26,591 nucleotides of DNA, taken from the NCBI GenBank assembly GCA_001642005.1, contig LWCA01000464.1, positions 1 through 26,591 of the forward strand, in the 5' to 3' direction. Below are positions 16,301 to 25,939 of this stretch, piece by piece. Position numbers and translations under genes: made by a program. The notes below the pieces were generated by a model, which worked only from the letters and a program-made list of their open reading frames with translations, made no database searches and was not told the origin of the DNA. Each line of letters opens with the position of its first letter. The stretch's first letter is position 1. This DNA comes from Intoshia linei (taxonomy: Eukaryota; Orthonectida; Rhopaluridae).

Positions 16301-18838
16301 TCAGTCAACCTAGTATTGCATATTCTTTAACGCGATGAATATACCATTACGAAATGTATTGTAAAAAAAGTAAACGTATTGTACATATCAACGAAAATAT
16401 AGATTTAATCATTTTTAATCGATATTTACGAACATAATCAACAAAAATCCTGAGCGGGCAAAAATGTGCCAGCGGGCAGCGGTTTCCCCACCCCTGCACT
16501 AAATATGCATTGTAAATTAGACATTTAACCATCTTATTCGCAGAATCAAAAAAAATTAATTATAAAATTTAAAATTGCCGCGATTTTTTTTAATCCCGCA
16601 AGACACGCTGACAAAAGTTTGGCAACCACTTGATTAATCAATTTTTTTAATTTGTGTATAGGGCCTACTGTTGTCACTCCATGGCTTTATGGATGTGGGA
16701 TATTTGTTTCAATAATATAGTGCCTATGATTTAACTTTAGTTAATCTGCTCCATTATTTGAAAAATTAAAAATTTTATAAAAATACCTATTAATTTTTGA
16801 TGAAACTGTATTAACCAATACCATAAATACGGTAGCACTTTGACATGAAACTCCTATCCACCTGTAAATACAAAATTACGTTAGGTTAATATTTTATGAA
16901 AATAAAAAAACATTTTTCAAGTAAATCAAAGATGTATTCCATACCAGGGGCTGAAGAAACTAGGATCATATGACAGTCTCCCGATAATAACGGCAATTCT
17001 ATTATAAAAGTATAGATTATGTTAGGAAATTTTTTTTATAGTGGGTACTAATTTTTACTTCAGCAGGGTAACGCTGAAATAAAGTTAAACCTTGGATAAA
17101 GAAGACAAATTTTTTTTAAATGTGTATATACAAATTGTAGGCCTGCAATTATCGATTTAAATTACGGGTCCAGTGTTAGCTCTCCGCAAACCTGTGCCGT
17201 ACTGAAATTAACAAAATTTAGCCAATTTTGTTATACGATTAAATTAAAATAATAAATTATTTTATAATTTGTTAATAAAATTACGATATAAAATATTGTT
17301 GATACTTGTTTAATTCATTGATAGGTTGATCTTTATATTTCAATTTGTAATTTACGTAGTACTAATATTAAAATAATTTGAATTAATTAAGTCTTAAATA
17401 ATCCCTATATAAATATGCAAAAATTTCTAGAGAAATATCCAAAATACTCAATTTACCCAACTACTCTTATATAATATAAGTCTTATATTGTGTCGTATAT
17501 TATAAAAATCTTTAAAAATTGGGGGTAAAAAAATCCCTTAAAAACCCTAACAAATTTTTGCCTAAAATTATCTTCAAAACCTTTAAAAATTGGGTGAAAA
17601 AATTTTAAAAACTTGCAAAACAGATCTTTCAGCACCATGGCATTGAAGTATTGTCATTATTGTCATTATTGTTATTGTCAGTATTGTCAATTTGTCACAG
17701 AATGACTCAAAAATAGTTCACATTTGAAAAAAAATATCAAATTAAGTGCTTTAAGACAGCCATCTTCAACAGGGTCCACATCACTTTTTTGGGGTTCATG
17801 ACAATTACATACATTTATTACATATTATAGACATTTTGAGTAACATAAAGTCGTTTTTAAAATATAAAGGCTCAGAAATACTAATATAAAACGTGAAAAT
17901 CATGTAAAAGTAAATTCTTTGGAATTAAATTAAATTACTTAACAATGTAAAAACTTATTGGGTTTTATTTAATTATTTTATTAAAATTTATGACCGAGCC
18001 AAGTTTCTAGTCATAAAAAAGCTTTAAATTTCAAATTGAAAATGGGACAAAAAATTAGTCAATATTTATGATTCTATGAAACATCAACCTAGGGATATAA
18101 AATATTAATTCTTTACAGGGAAGATAGATAATATGGACTTTTTATTGATCTGATAAAATATGAAGTAAACAATTAATAATGTACTGTAAACAATACCTGA
18201 AAAACATGTTTCATTTTGGGAACATTGACGGGTTAAAGGTTAATATTAGTAGTTCATGAAGTTTATCACCTCGCAAAAATAGAGTACTCCATGTCTTTTG
18301 ACCATCATTTGTTTCACCCAAATATAATGATTCATTAAAAATTGTCATTATTATGAATTTTTTTGGGGGTCCACAACGAAAAAAGGTTGAGAATGCCTGC
18401 TTTAAGACACTAAAAAAGGTTGATAAAGTGTTAACCTTAAAATAATCATTATGTAAGGGGACACATAAATCAAGGCAAGATTTTAAACTAACAATTACGA
18501 ATACTACTGATATACTGAAGGGCCATTGGTTTCTGACCTCTTCTTTACATGTTAATACATAATTTATTACATTATAAGAACTAACAAATATATTGTATGG
18601 TATCAAAACTGTACAAGCATTAGCTAATATCGAAAAATACAACAAAAAATTCCAATTATTCACGTTGAAATCAACTAAATTGTTAATTAATTACGAAACC
18701 AATTAAATTACTATGAACCGTAGGTTTAATACGATTCAATTATAAAAATAGATTAAATTTAAAAAATTGACTTTGATTCGGTTGTAGTGGTGTTTCTTCA
18801 TTGATACTTTCATTTAAATCAGTTTCACTGTTTTCCAT
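10374..18838 (-). CDS. Equilibrative nucleoside transporter (SLC29 family)
   Basis: Facilitates passive movement of nucleosides or nucleobases across membranes. Fourteen minus-strand exons join with consistent phases: 18838-18772, 18674-18571, 17361-17285, 16861-16787, 13938-13862, 13821-13771, 13363-13278, 13234-13186, 13041-12944, 12563-12468, 12251-12149, 11790-11702, 11362-11163 and 10497-10374. They give 431 residues, close to the usual 450. The ATG has an upstream in-frame stop. Family landmarks in order: VLIPYNIFVSSYN in TM1 (animal ENTs have LLPWNFF), INRVMGSMV, IYQNSLYGLISIFPYKYVNG in TM5, the short loop KIYHYYKLVDTHENQNTSTE, TLCIFPAMLV in TM7, LNFATFSIVGSWLANYYN, a TM9-10 exon, and KEATMLMSVFLLVGIIVGLLL in TM11. 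About 11 membrane segments can be seen. The usual SNGY of TM10 reads TNSF. Introns 2 and 4 hold transposons. Exons were assembled by eye; the individual junctions of introns 5 and 13 are the least certain. Confidence 0.9.
14021..14316. mobile_element. hAT element in transporter intron 4
   Basis: A 296-bp non-coding element. The left end is CAGGGATTACCAACCAGTGG and the right end, complemented, is CAAAGATCGGCAACTTGTTC; both then continue into a GTGGGCCAC-like block. Flanking octamers CCCTAACC (14013-14020) and CTTTAACC (14317-14324) agree at 6 of 8 positions, suggesting a decayed 8-bp duplication and an older insertion than the others. Confidence 0.75.
14777..16160. repeat. Nested inverted-repeat (foldback) region in transporter intron 4
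   Basis: About 165-bp arms, 14848-15014 and 15226-15393, are inverted copies of high similarity around a 211-bp spacer. Both contain a TTGGTATTTTTAAGTATTTA block. Outside them, 14777-14846 is inverted relative to about 16087-16160 (shared ATCAAACGAGTTGGAGAATT). No flanking duplication or coding frame was found. This looks like several insertions nested in one 2.85-kb intron. Confidence 0.7.
16190..16316 (+). repeat. Dispersed repeat with TACGTAGTAC-type core
   Basis: The segment containing GTGCCCTCGGTAGAGTTAGG and GCGTAGTACATATCAGTCAA is the reverse complement of 15015-15115. Its end recurs in direct orientation at about 19404-19452 and, diverged, at 21801-21840. Four copies in the window make it a repeat family of unknown type. 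A second shared block (15770-15835, inverted at 19312-19380) accompanies two of the copies. Confidence 0.65.
16330..16497 (-). mobile_element. hAT-like terminus, partner end not found
   Basis: Read on the minus strand the segment begins CAGGGGTGGGGAAACCGCTG and runs through GCCCGC blocks, as hAT ends do. The flanking bases are CACTAAAT, but no matching octamer or second terminus was located. The extent is a guess, and the minus-strand open frame here is not a gene. Confidence 0.5.
17061..17170 (+). repeat. Dispersed repeat, copy 1 (pair with 22565-22680)
   Basis: The run starting CAGCAGGGTAACGCTGAAAT, with the following AAATTTTTTTTAAAT and ATACAAATTGTAGG stretches, aligns along about 110 bp with 22565-22680 in the same orientation. 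It lies in transporter intron 3. Type unknown; AACAGGGTAAC may be an element end. Confidence 0.55.
17508..17603 (-). repeat. Inverted copy of the HERC-intron repeat unit
   Basis: The reverse complement of this segment carries the TTTTGAAGATAATTTTAGG core, the AGGGTTTTTAAGGGA block and the ACCC-AATTTTTAAA block seen in the tandem units at 3961-4290. It therefore belongs to the same dispersed family, here in transporter intron 2. Confidence 0.65.
17646..17692. repeat. Degenerate ATTGTC-based microsatellite
   Basis: The hexamer ATTGTC, with ATTGTT variants, recurs about six times at 6-9 bp spacing. Simple repeat within transporter intron 2. Confidence 0.6.
17757..18399. mobile_element. hAT element in transporter intron 2
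   Basis: A 643-bp element with ends CAGCCATCTTCAAC (left) and CAGGCATTCTCAAC (right, complemented), followed by matching GTCCAC/GTGGAC and TTTTTTGGGG stretches. Perfect 8-bp duplications CTTTAAGA flank it at 17749-17756 and 18400-18407. No transposase is recognised inside it. A minus-strand open frame at 18211-18663 crosses the element boundary. Only its first codons, up to 18571, belong to a real gene (transporter exon 2). Confidence 0.92.
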
Positions 18839-20825
18839 GCGTGTTTAATTAAAATTAAGCATATATTGTGGTATTTAAATTGTTTAATCGTATATATATG
18901 GATTAATTTTTTGCCATTTAATTTGTATCAAATAAGTTTAAACCACATTACACTATATTGTAGTGTTATTACTTTTTCCATGCATGATGCATCTTTGCCA
19001 TTCATACACATTTCATAACATGTCTACAATTTTGGGTCATTAATTCTGTGAAATTATCATTATTTGTTATTGTTTTGATTTATGTGCGATACGACTATGA
19101 TGTACATTCAGTGTATATAACATAATATAAATTAAAATGTAATTAAAATTTAATCTGATTACTAATTCAATTGAATCAGTGATTAGCTTATCATGTAGTG
19201 TTTCCTTAATTTTTTAAACCAGGCTGAAGAATAATGTGCTGTATTATATATTTCACTTTTATTAATTAATATCAGAACCGTAGAGAGGGGTTTTTAATTT
19301 ATTAATAGGTAATGTTGAAAAATAATTTTTAATATATTATCAACCAATAATTTTCAAATATTTCGATTAAAATAAAAATGATTTTCAATCTTAAATTATG
19401 TAGGTATTAGGTGCTGTTTGTACGTAGTACATAACAGTCAACTTAGTCTTGTATAACACTGGTTATCAAAATAACATTTTTTAAAATTATCCCGGCTGAT
19501 TTTTAAATATTATATAGTTTCTAGCCTTCATAACAATTGAACGAATTTTTGAGGCTCAATGAACTCTATAAACTGCTCTTTGGTAAATTAAAATGAATTT
19601 TAGTTTATTTTCAGAATTATTTTAACAAAACTAATGAATTTACCATCTAAGAATTCTTTAAAATTAATATTTTTTTGAAGACTTGTTTATCTACTTTTAC
19701 TGAAATAGTACACATGAAAAAATTTATTTATCGGTCAATTTGTATTGGTCATTTTTTCCAGTCAAACTACTGAATTTTTTCTACCATCCCTGCTAATTTG
19801 TTAGTAATATTCTAGATAATTTAAGTAGCTACATTTTTAATATGGGTTTTATATACCTGTGAACTCTAGAAATAAACAAAAAATAAATTTAAAAATATTA
19901 AAAAAAACAAAATAAATAATTTATTTTTTGACATGCATAAATAGTCACAAATCATATTTACACTGAATTTTTTTGAATATCTTTTTTCATGTACTTTGAC
20001 AATTTCAAATTTTTACTTTTTACCTTTGGTTTGATTAGAATAATTTCTACATATAAAGCAAAATTGATTTTTTATTTTAAAACAATCTATGATAAACACG
20101 TCACGTGATCAAAATAACAATCAATATTAACAAAAATTTATTAAAATGTTTATTCACCAAGGCAATGTTAAAATTATTATTAAAATTAAAATTTTTAATA
20201 ATAATAGAGTTCAGGGGCTTTTAAAAATTTCACAGATTAGTTTATTAAATATGCTTAACACGATATACCTATTTTTAAGTGGGATTATTTTTCAATGTTA
20301 ACCAGTTTAATACTATCAAAATATATTAAATTTTATCTTTAATTAGATCTCTAGTTTATATTTATCTATACAAGTAAATTGTAATTTGAAAAGTTGAATA
20401 TAACTTAAAAATTCTTCCGTATTACTAAATTTTCTGTTTAACTTTCACACTTAATAAATGGATGACTTAACAAAGAATAATTAAATTGTCAATTAAGTAA
20501 TAAATAAAAAGTAACAATAAAAGCGTGGGAGAATAGATGTCATGATAAAAATCAATCAACTGACTACAAATGTAATTTTTTGAGTACAATTTACAACAAT
20601 GAGAAAGTAATTAATTCCTAGTTTTAATGTCTGTCGTAATGTCTTGCCTATGCAATTCTCCTAAGTAGTTAATTAATATATGTATCGTATTTACATTTTG
20701 AGTCACAAATTGTGACGCGTGGTATATTTGAAATCAAAATAAACATGACAACAACTTGATTGATAAACTATCGACCAATCAGACTTTTTAAAAGACAAAT
20801 TTTATTTTTATCTCGGCAACTAATA
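18839..20825. other. Divergent intergenic region
   Basis: About 2 kb between the starts of the transporter (minus) and the aminopeptidase (plus). No exon with family motifs was found. It contains dispersed repeat copies (19312-19380, 19404-19452). A palindrome GTCACAA-A-TTGTGAC at 20702-20716, 110 bp before the aminopeptidase ATG, could be a factor-binding site. Promoter elements for both genes are presumably here, but none can be identified from sequence alone. Confidence 0.5.
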
Positions 20826-23800
20826 ATGAATCGTTGTGCAAACACTTTACTGAGAGCATTTCATTTATCAACCAATTCATTATCGTTTTCAAGAATGTCT
20901 AGTATTAAAGTAATGTACAAGGTTTCCACTATAAACTTTTTTTAGAAAGGATTAGTTTTAGGTTTATACAAATCTATTGACTCAGATATTAAGTTTACTC
21001 CGACAGCTGATAAATTCTGTAGCAACAATGATGGGTTGAAAAAGAAAATTATTTTGTAAATTAATAATTTCTATTTATAATGTTAATTTAGATCTCAAAT
21101 TCATGAAAAAGAAGGAAAATCGGCACTTTTTTTTGATGAGGATGAGGTTTACAAATACATTGTTTTTTACAATTTGGGAGATCATAATGGACCAGATTTT
21201 GATGAAATTGAAGGTTTGAATCCTATAAAGGAGAATGTCAGACATGCAGCATATAGTTATATTTTTTTAATTTTTATTCAATTATTCATTTAGCTGGAGT
21301 TTTAACTTTGTCAGAGTTTGTCGACGTGGTAGAAATCGAGGATTTTGAGGATAGCATGTGTAAGCATTTATATTTATATGTATTTTAATTGTTTGATATT
21401 ACAAAGTGAATCATGCATTCATAAATATTGGATATATGAACAATGTTTATTCAACATTTAAAAATAGTTTATTCTTATTGATTTATTTTATTGACGTTAA
21501 TTCACTATTTCCCATCCCTTATTGTGGCTCTACTTTTAGTTACAATTTCGTCAAAAAATGATAAATCATTTTAAAATATTAGGATGTTAATACAGTTGAC
21601 CAGGGATTAGAATTAATTGTTCAAAAATTATTTTTCAATTTAGTGATTTATATGAAATCATTGCAATTAATTGAAAAATAAAAAAATATTTTCCAATTAA
21701 TTGCTTTATGAAAAATAAAAAATTTCAATTAATTGAAGATTGATAACAATATCATAATCATTTTTAAAAAACTGTCAAGTGATTATAATGAATATAATAG
21801 GATGCTGTTAGTTTGAAGTACATAAAAGTCAAGCTAGTAGGTTAAATACATCATTTTTTTGGTGACACGCGTTTCTATTTTTCTAAAATTGCATAGAATA
21901 ATGAAAAGTTGTTAATATTTTATTATACAGTGTCAAACTATTTTATTTGCAAAATAGTATTTAGAAAATATTTTCATATTATTTATTTTATTTTTTTTTT
22001 CGAATTTGGAAATAAAATTGTTTCTGGAAATCCCTATAATCTTAAAAAAAATAATAATAATTAAATAAACGCTTAAGGGAATTATCCTGTTTTTCCAATA
22101 TTATTTTGAAAAATATTATGATTTCTTACGAACTGGAACGCTATCATCAAGATTGTTAAAATTAAATAAACCCTTATGACCGTTCAACCTACGTCAACAC
22201 AAAACGACAGAAATATCTCTACTGCTTCTAATTTCGTTAAAAAACATAGAACACCTTTAAAAGACGTTTAAATTTTGTAAATCTAAGATTCGTCTTATTT
22301 CATTAATTAAATTTCTGTTTATTGCTAAAATTAATTGAGGTCTATAAAATTTGTAATTCTTCTATATTATATATGAATATTAATTTTTAATTTCCCAATT
22401 AAGTTCTCGACTTTTGTTATTTCCCGGGAAATCACTAATTATGTCCAATCCCTGCAGTTGACTAACACCCTTAAATTATAAGACAAAATGCTAAAATTTG
22501 AACGTTGTATAACTTGTGTGAACTAGATTATCTTTTTGTATGATGGCCAATGTTTTTTTAATTCAACAGGGTAACAATGAAAAAAAGTTTAACAAGTGGG
22601 ATTAAAAAATGGATAGAGGAACCAAAATTTTTTTAAATTGGATGTATGGACCTACAATTTTTGGTATCCACGACTCGGCCACATTTAACAACCAATGATT
22701 TATTACATTAACAAATAAATAAGAAATGTTAGCTATACTTAATTTTATTTTCCAACTTTAAGAATTATATTCGTGTTTTCCCGAATTCTAATTGATTTTT
22801 TTATTTAATTAATTCTATATAGGCTCTGCAGAAGGTGCTACCCTGGCCAACATGAGATTTGATGAAATGAAAGTAACATCAAAAAAGAAGAAAAGTTTAC
22901 CAAAAATTACACAATATAAAGGAGAAAGTCCCCACTGGAAGATTGGTAGCATTCTATCCACAGGTCAGAACATTGCTCGTAGACTAATGGAAATGCCCGC
23001 CAATGTATTAACCCCAACCAAGTATGCAGAAGAAGTTGTTCAGTTATTTTCGAAATTTGACGACGTGAAAGTAAACGTTTACGATGAAAAGTGGATAAAG
23101 GAACAAAAAATGGGAATGTTTTTGAGTGTTGCTGCCGGTTCTGCTGAACCACCAAAATTTGTGGAAATTCTTTACAAACCAAAGGCTTTATCTAAATATG
23201 ATATTGGACTTGTTGGAAAAGGGATTACCCATGATACGTACATTTTTATATTATTTCTTTACATTTATTTGCAGTGGAGGTATTTCATTGAAACCGTCTT
23301 CAAGTATGCCGGACATGCGAGCAGATATGGGCGGTAGTGCAAATGTAGTATCTACTATGTACAACCTCGCTTCTCTTGGAACCAAAATTAACATTATTGG
23401 TGAGATATTTGATTTAAAATTTAAATTATATAAAATATTGTATAGGTTGTCTTCCTATAACAGAAAATATGCCCGGTGGAAAAGCAACGAAGCCATCGGA
23501 TATTGTTATATCAAGATCTGGAAAAAGCGTTCAAATTGACAATACTGATGCCGAGGGTCGATTGGTTCTAGGTGACGCTCTCGATTACATTCAAGATTTC
23601 GACATTGTTCACGGAATTATTGAAATGTCCACATTAACTGGTGCCCAAGCCGTTGCGTTGGGAGAAGGCGCAACTGGTATGTTTTCGACCTGTAAAAAAT
23701 TATCCGATATCCTCGTAAAATGTGGAGAAGTTTCGGGAGACAGAATGTGGCCTATGCCATACTACAAAATGTACACAAAACTAATGACCAAATCCACGAA

Positions 23801-24110
23801 TGCAGATGTCAACAATATCGGTTGCTCAAGATGGGGTATTTAATATTTTTTATTTTAAATTATTATAGAAAAAATTAATCCAGCTGGTGCTTGTCAAGCT
23901 GCAGCATTTTTAAAGGTTATTTTCTTGTGTACTGTTTATATTTGTAAATAGGAATTTATCAGAGATAAATACGCTAAAAAGTATGTCCATCTTGATATAG
24001 CCGGTGTAATGGACAATAAATGCGAAGGTGTGCCTTATTTGCCTACAGGTTTTTCTGGAAGACCAACAAGAACTGTCACGCGTGCATTAGAATATTTGGT
24101 TAAAATTTAG
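20826..24110 (+). CDS. LAP3: Leucine aminopeptidase (cytosol aminopeptidase, M17)
   Basis: Di-zinc exopeptidase that removes N-terminal residues from peptides; active as a hexamer in the family. Nine exons join in frame: 20826-20909, 20946-21055, 21092-21255, 21294-21359, 22823-23237, 23275-23399, 23446-23835, 23869-23915 and 23952-24110. They give 519 residues, the length of human LAP3. The first about 28 residues are Arg/Ser-rich, and a second Met precedes KKGLVLGLY, as in the human precursor. Metal and catalytic residues are all present: Lys274 and Asp279 (GKGITHD), Lys286, Asp297 (MRADMGG), then Asp356, Glu358 and Arg360 in NTDAEGRL. The spacing is that of the bovine enzyme. The usual ITFDSGG reads ITHDTGG. 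It ends GRPTRT..LEYLVKI. Seven introns are 33-46 bp; intron 4 (1463 bp) contains a full hAT element. It converges with the EF-hand gene. Confidence 0.96.
21601..22454. mobile_element. hAT element in aminopeptidase intron 4
   Basis: An 854-bp element with ends CAGGGATTAGAATTAATTG (left) and CAGGGATTGGACATAATTAG (right, complemented). It is flanked by perfect 8-bp duplications CAGTTGAC at 21593-21600 and 22455-22462. No transposase frame is recognisable. It contains a diverged copy of the 16190-16316 repeat family at about 21801-21840. Confidence 0.92.
22565..22680 (+). repeat. Dispersed repeat, copy 2 (pair with 17061-17170)
   Basis: Aligns with 17061-17170 from CAACAGGGTAAC onward, sharing the AAATTTTTTTAAATTG and CCTACAATTTT segments. 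It lies in aminopeptidase intron 4, after the hAT insertion. Confidence 0.55.
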
Positions 24111-24111
24111 G

Positions 24112-24117
24112 TTTATT
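24112..24117 (-). terminator. Poly(A) signal AATAAA of the EF-hand gene
   Basis: Minus-strand AATAAA, 27 bp beyond the EF-hand stop and 1 bp from the aminopeptidase stop on the other strand. Cleavage 10-30 bp further on would fall inside the aminopeptidase's last exon. Confidence 0.65.
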
Positions 24118-24144
24118 GTATTATTTGATATAAACATTTTTATG

Positions 24145-25166
24145 CTATACTTCTTTTTGTATTTGATTGTAAAATTCTAAAAAATATTTAATTTGATTTA
24201 AATGTAAAACTAAATACCCATGTAGTTTAGATATCCTGAATTTTCGCCAATTTCTACCATTACTTTTTCGAATTCACTGTCATCGAATTTTTCTCCACTC
24301 TTTTTTAAAATATCTACGATGTTGTTTAATACAATTAATTACTATTTAACCTCTGAAAACATTTATAGATATTTTCCCGCTATTGTCATAATCAAAGATT
24401 TTACTAAATTTAAATATTTAAATTGTCAAATAGTAAAAAAGATTCAACAATATTAAAATTCCGTGGATATTTATCATGTGGGATGACTGTCTTCTCTGGT
24501 CATTAAGTGAAGGACATGTGTTACATTTATTCAGGGAATGTTGGTACAGTCTTTAAATGTTACTAATTAGTTTTGAAAGGGATAAATATTGAATAAAAAT
24601 ATCTAACATGCTCGTATCATTTAAAATATTATAATTCGATCTTTAGTTGATGCAAAATTAAACATCCCTGAATTAGACTAAAGTATATAAAAATAAAATT
24701 ACAATGCTTGGAGTATATCTTCTACATTGTTTTTCATAATATTCTTGTTTAATAGTTTCATTAGATTTTGATACTCTATACTTCCCGAATTATCTAGAAA
24801 AGAATTTCATAAACTAAACTTTAATTGATTTTAAACTATGAAAAGGTATTCAAACAAATGATTAACAATACAATAATTGTTGAATTAAATATATTTTTAA
24901 GCTTAAATCTTAAAAAAATGAAAAAGCCAAATGCATATGATAAATCACCTAATTTGCTTGCACTAGACGTTAATTCTGAAATTTCTTTTTTTGATGGATT
25001 TTTCCCTATATTCCACAAAAAATGAGGTATATCAGAAATGCGCATTTTAGATCCAGTATTAGCATAAAGTAAAAAGGCGTCCCTATAATCTTAAATAAAA
25101 TAAAAATTATAATTAACGATATTTACCAACACTTTCGTCTTGTTCCTCTAATTTTTCCTTTTTCAT
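24145..25166 (-). CDS. Calmodulin-superfamily EF-hand protein (myosin essential light chain-like)
   Basis: Six small minus-strand exons join in phase: 25166-25127, 25089-24949, 24793-24703, 24403-24351, 24313-24218 and 24176-24145. They give 150 residues, calmodulin size (149). The ATG has an in-frame stop two codons upstream. Four EF-hand units can be followed. Unit 1 is YRDAFLLYANTGSKMRIS then NIGKNPSKKE. Unit 2 is KLDNSGSIEYQNLM. Unit 3 is ILQAFKIFDYDNSGKISI then SGEKFDDSEFEKV. Unit 4 is ENSGYLNYMEF. Only loop 3 keeps the Asp-x-Asp-x-Ser pattern, and even it has Val instead of Glu at position 12. The N-P-S/T helix turn and weak Ca2+ loops resemble myosin essential light chains more than calmodulin. 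A structural or adaptor role rather than Ca2+ sensing is inferred. Diverged calmodulin or centrin relatives remain possible. Confidence 0.87.
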
Positions 25167-25246
25167 GTTCTATAAAGGTTTATTTGATTTAAACAGCTGA
25201 ATAAACACTTTTATTTCAGTAATAAAATAAATCTTGATAGTTTACC
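25167..25246. promoter_or_regulatory. 80-bp divergent (bidirectional) promoter region
   Basis: Only 80 bp lie between the start codon of the EF-hand gene (minus) and that of the mind bomb-like gene (plus). Promoters and both 5' UTRs must share or overlap this interval unless upstream non-coding exons exist. No TATA or other element can be assigned reliably. Confidence 0.55.
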
Positions 25247-25939
25247 ATGAATATTGGCAGTCGCGTGATTAGACGCCATACTTGTACTTGGGACATGACA
25301 AATTTCAATGCCAATATAATTGGTGTAGTGAATAGATATGGAATCACTAAAACAAGGTCCTTCCATGAAAGAGCTACTGTCATTTGGGATGATGGATCCC
25401 ACGGCATATATAGGGCTGGGTTTGCTGGAAAGTATGATTTGCTATTGTACGATAATTCTACTGCAGGTTCATTTTAACTTTTTTATTCCGAATTTCTTAT
25501 ATTTTTAAAATGTTTTAACACAAATTTTAAATATACATAAAAGTGTTTTAGGAATATTGCACATTGGTTACAATTGCTGTGAATGTAATGCTTGTCCTAT
25601 TGCTGGCATGCGCTGGAAATGCATTACTTGTCGGGATATAAACTTGTGCACAAGCTGTTATATGAGTAATTATTCCAATATAATTATGATATAATGTTGC
25701 AGATGATGGTCACAAGGTCAAGCATAATTTCATTCGATTCATCAGCACATATGATAAGGGGTATTTAATATAACGATAATTTAACAAAAAGAATTTTCAT
25801 TTTTTTTCAAAATTTACCTTTAGACACGAAATTGGTCCACGAATATTAAGTAAAATTATCAAAATCAAACAAATTACGGCTGGAAGTAAAGTTGGCCGCG
25901 GTATAACCTGGGTAAATGGAAATGACGATATATCGGCAA
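25247..25939 (+). CDS. Mind bomb-like protein (MIB/HERC2 and ZZ domains), 3' partial
   Basis: Mind bomb proteins are E3 ubiquitin ligases that ubiquitinate Delta/Jagged ligands in Notch signalling, through C-terminal RING domains that lie outside this window. Four exons are visible: 25247-25466, 25552-25665, 25703-25760 and 25824 to about 25939. The ATG has an in-frame stop two codons upstream. Order seen: a first MIB/HERC2 domain (GSRVIRR at the start; VIWDDGSHGIYRAGF and DLLLYD near residues 46-70), then a ZZ zinc finger (CCEC, PIAGMRWKCITC, LCTSCY, and His residues of DGHKVKH). A second MIB/HERC2 domain then begins (ITAGSKVGRGITW). This order is that of MIB1/MIB2. The QDGG motif of the first domain is not conserved. 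The donor of exon 4 is uncertain (GT at 25940 or a GC donor at 25936). Confidence 0.88.

Noticed and set aside
16347-16532. 61-codon minus-strand frame
   Set aside because: It spans a hAT-like terminus in transporter intron 4.
18211-18663. 150-codon minus-strand open frame
   Set aside because: Only its first part, down to 18571, is coding (exon 2 of the nucleoside transporter). The rest reads through an intron and across the boundary of the hAT element at 18399.
22907-23182. 91-codon minus-strand frame
   Set aside because: It is the complement of aminopeptidase exon 5.
25211-25407. Two overlapping minus-strand frames
   Set aside because: Both are shadows of the first mind bomb-like exon.
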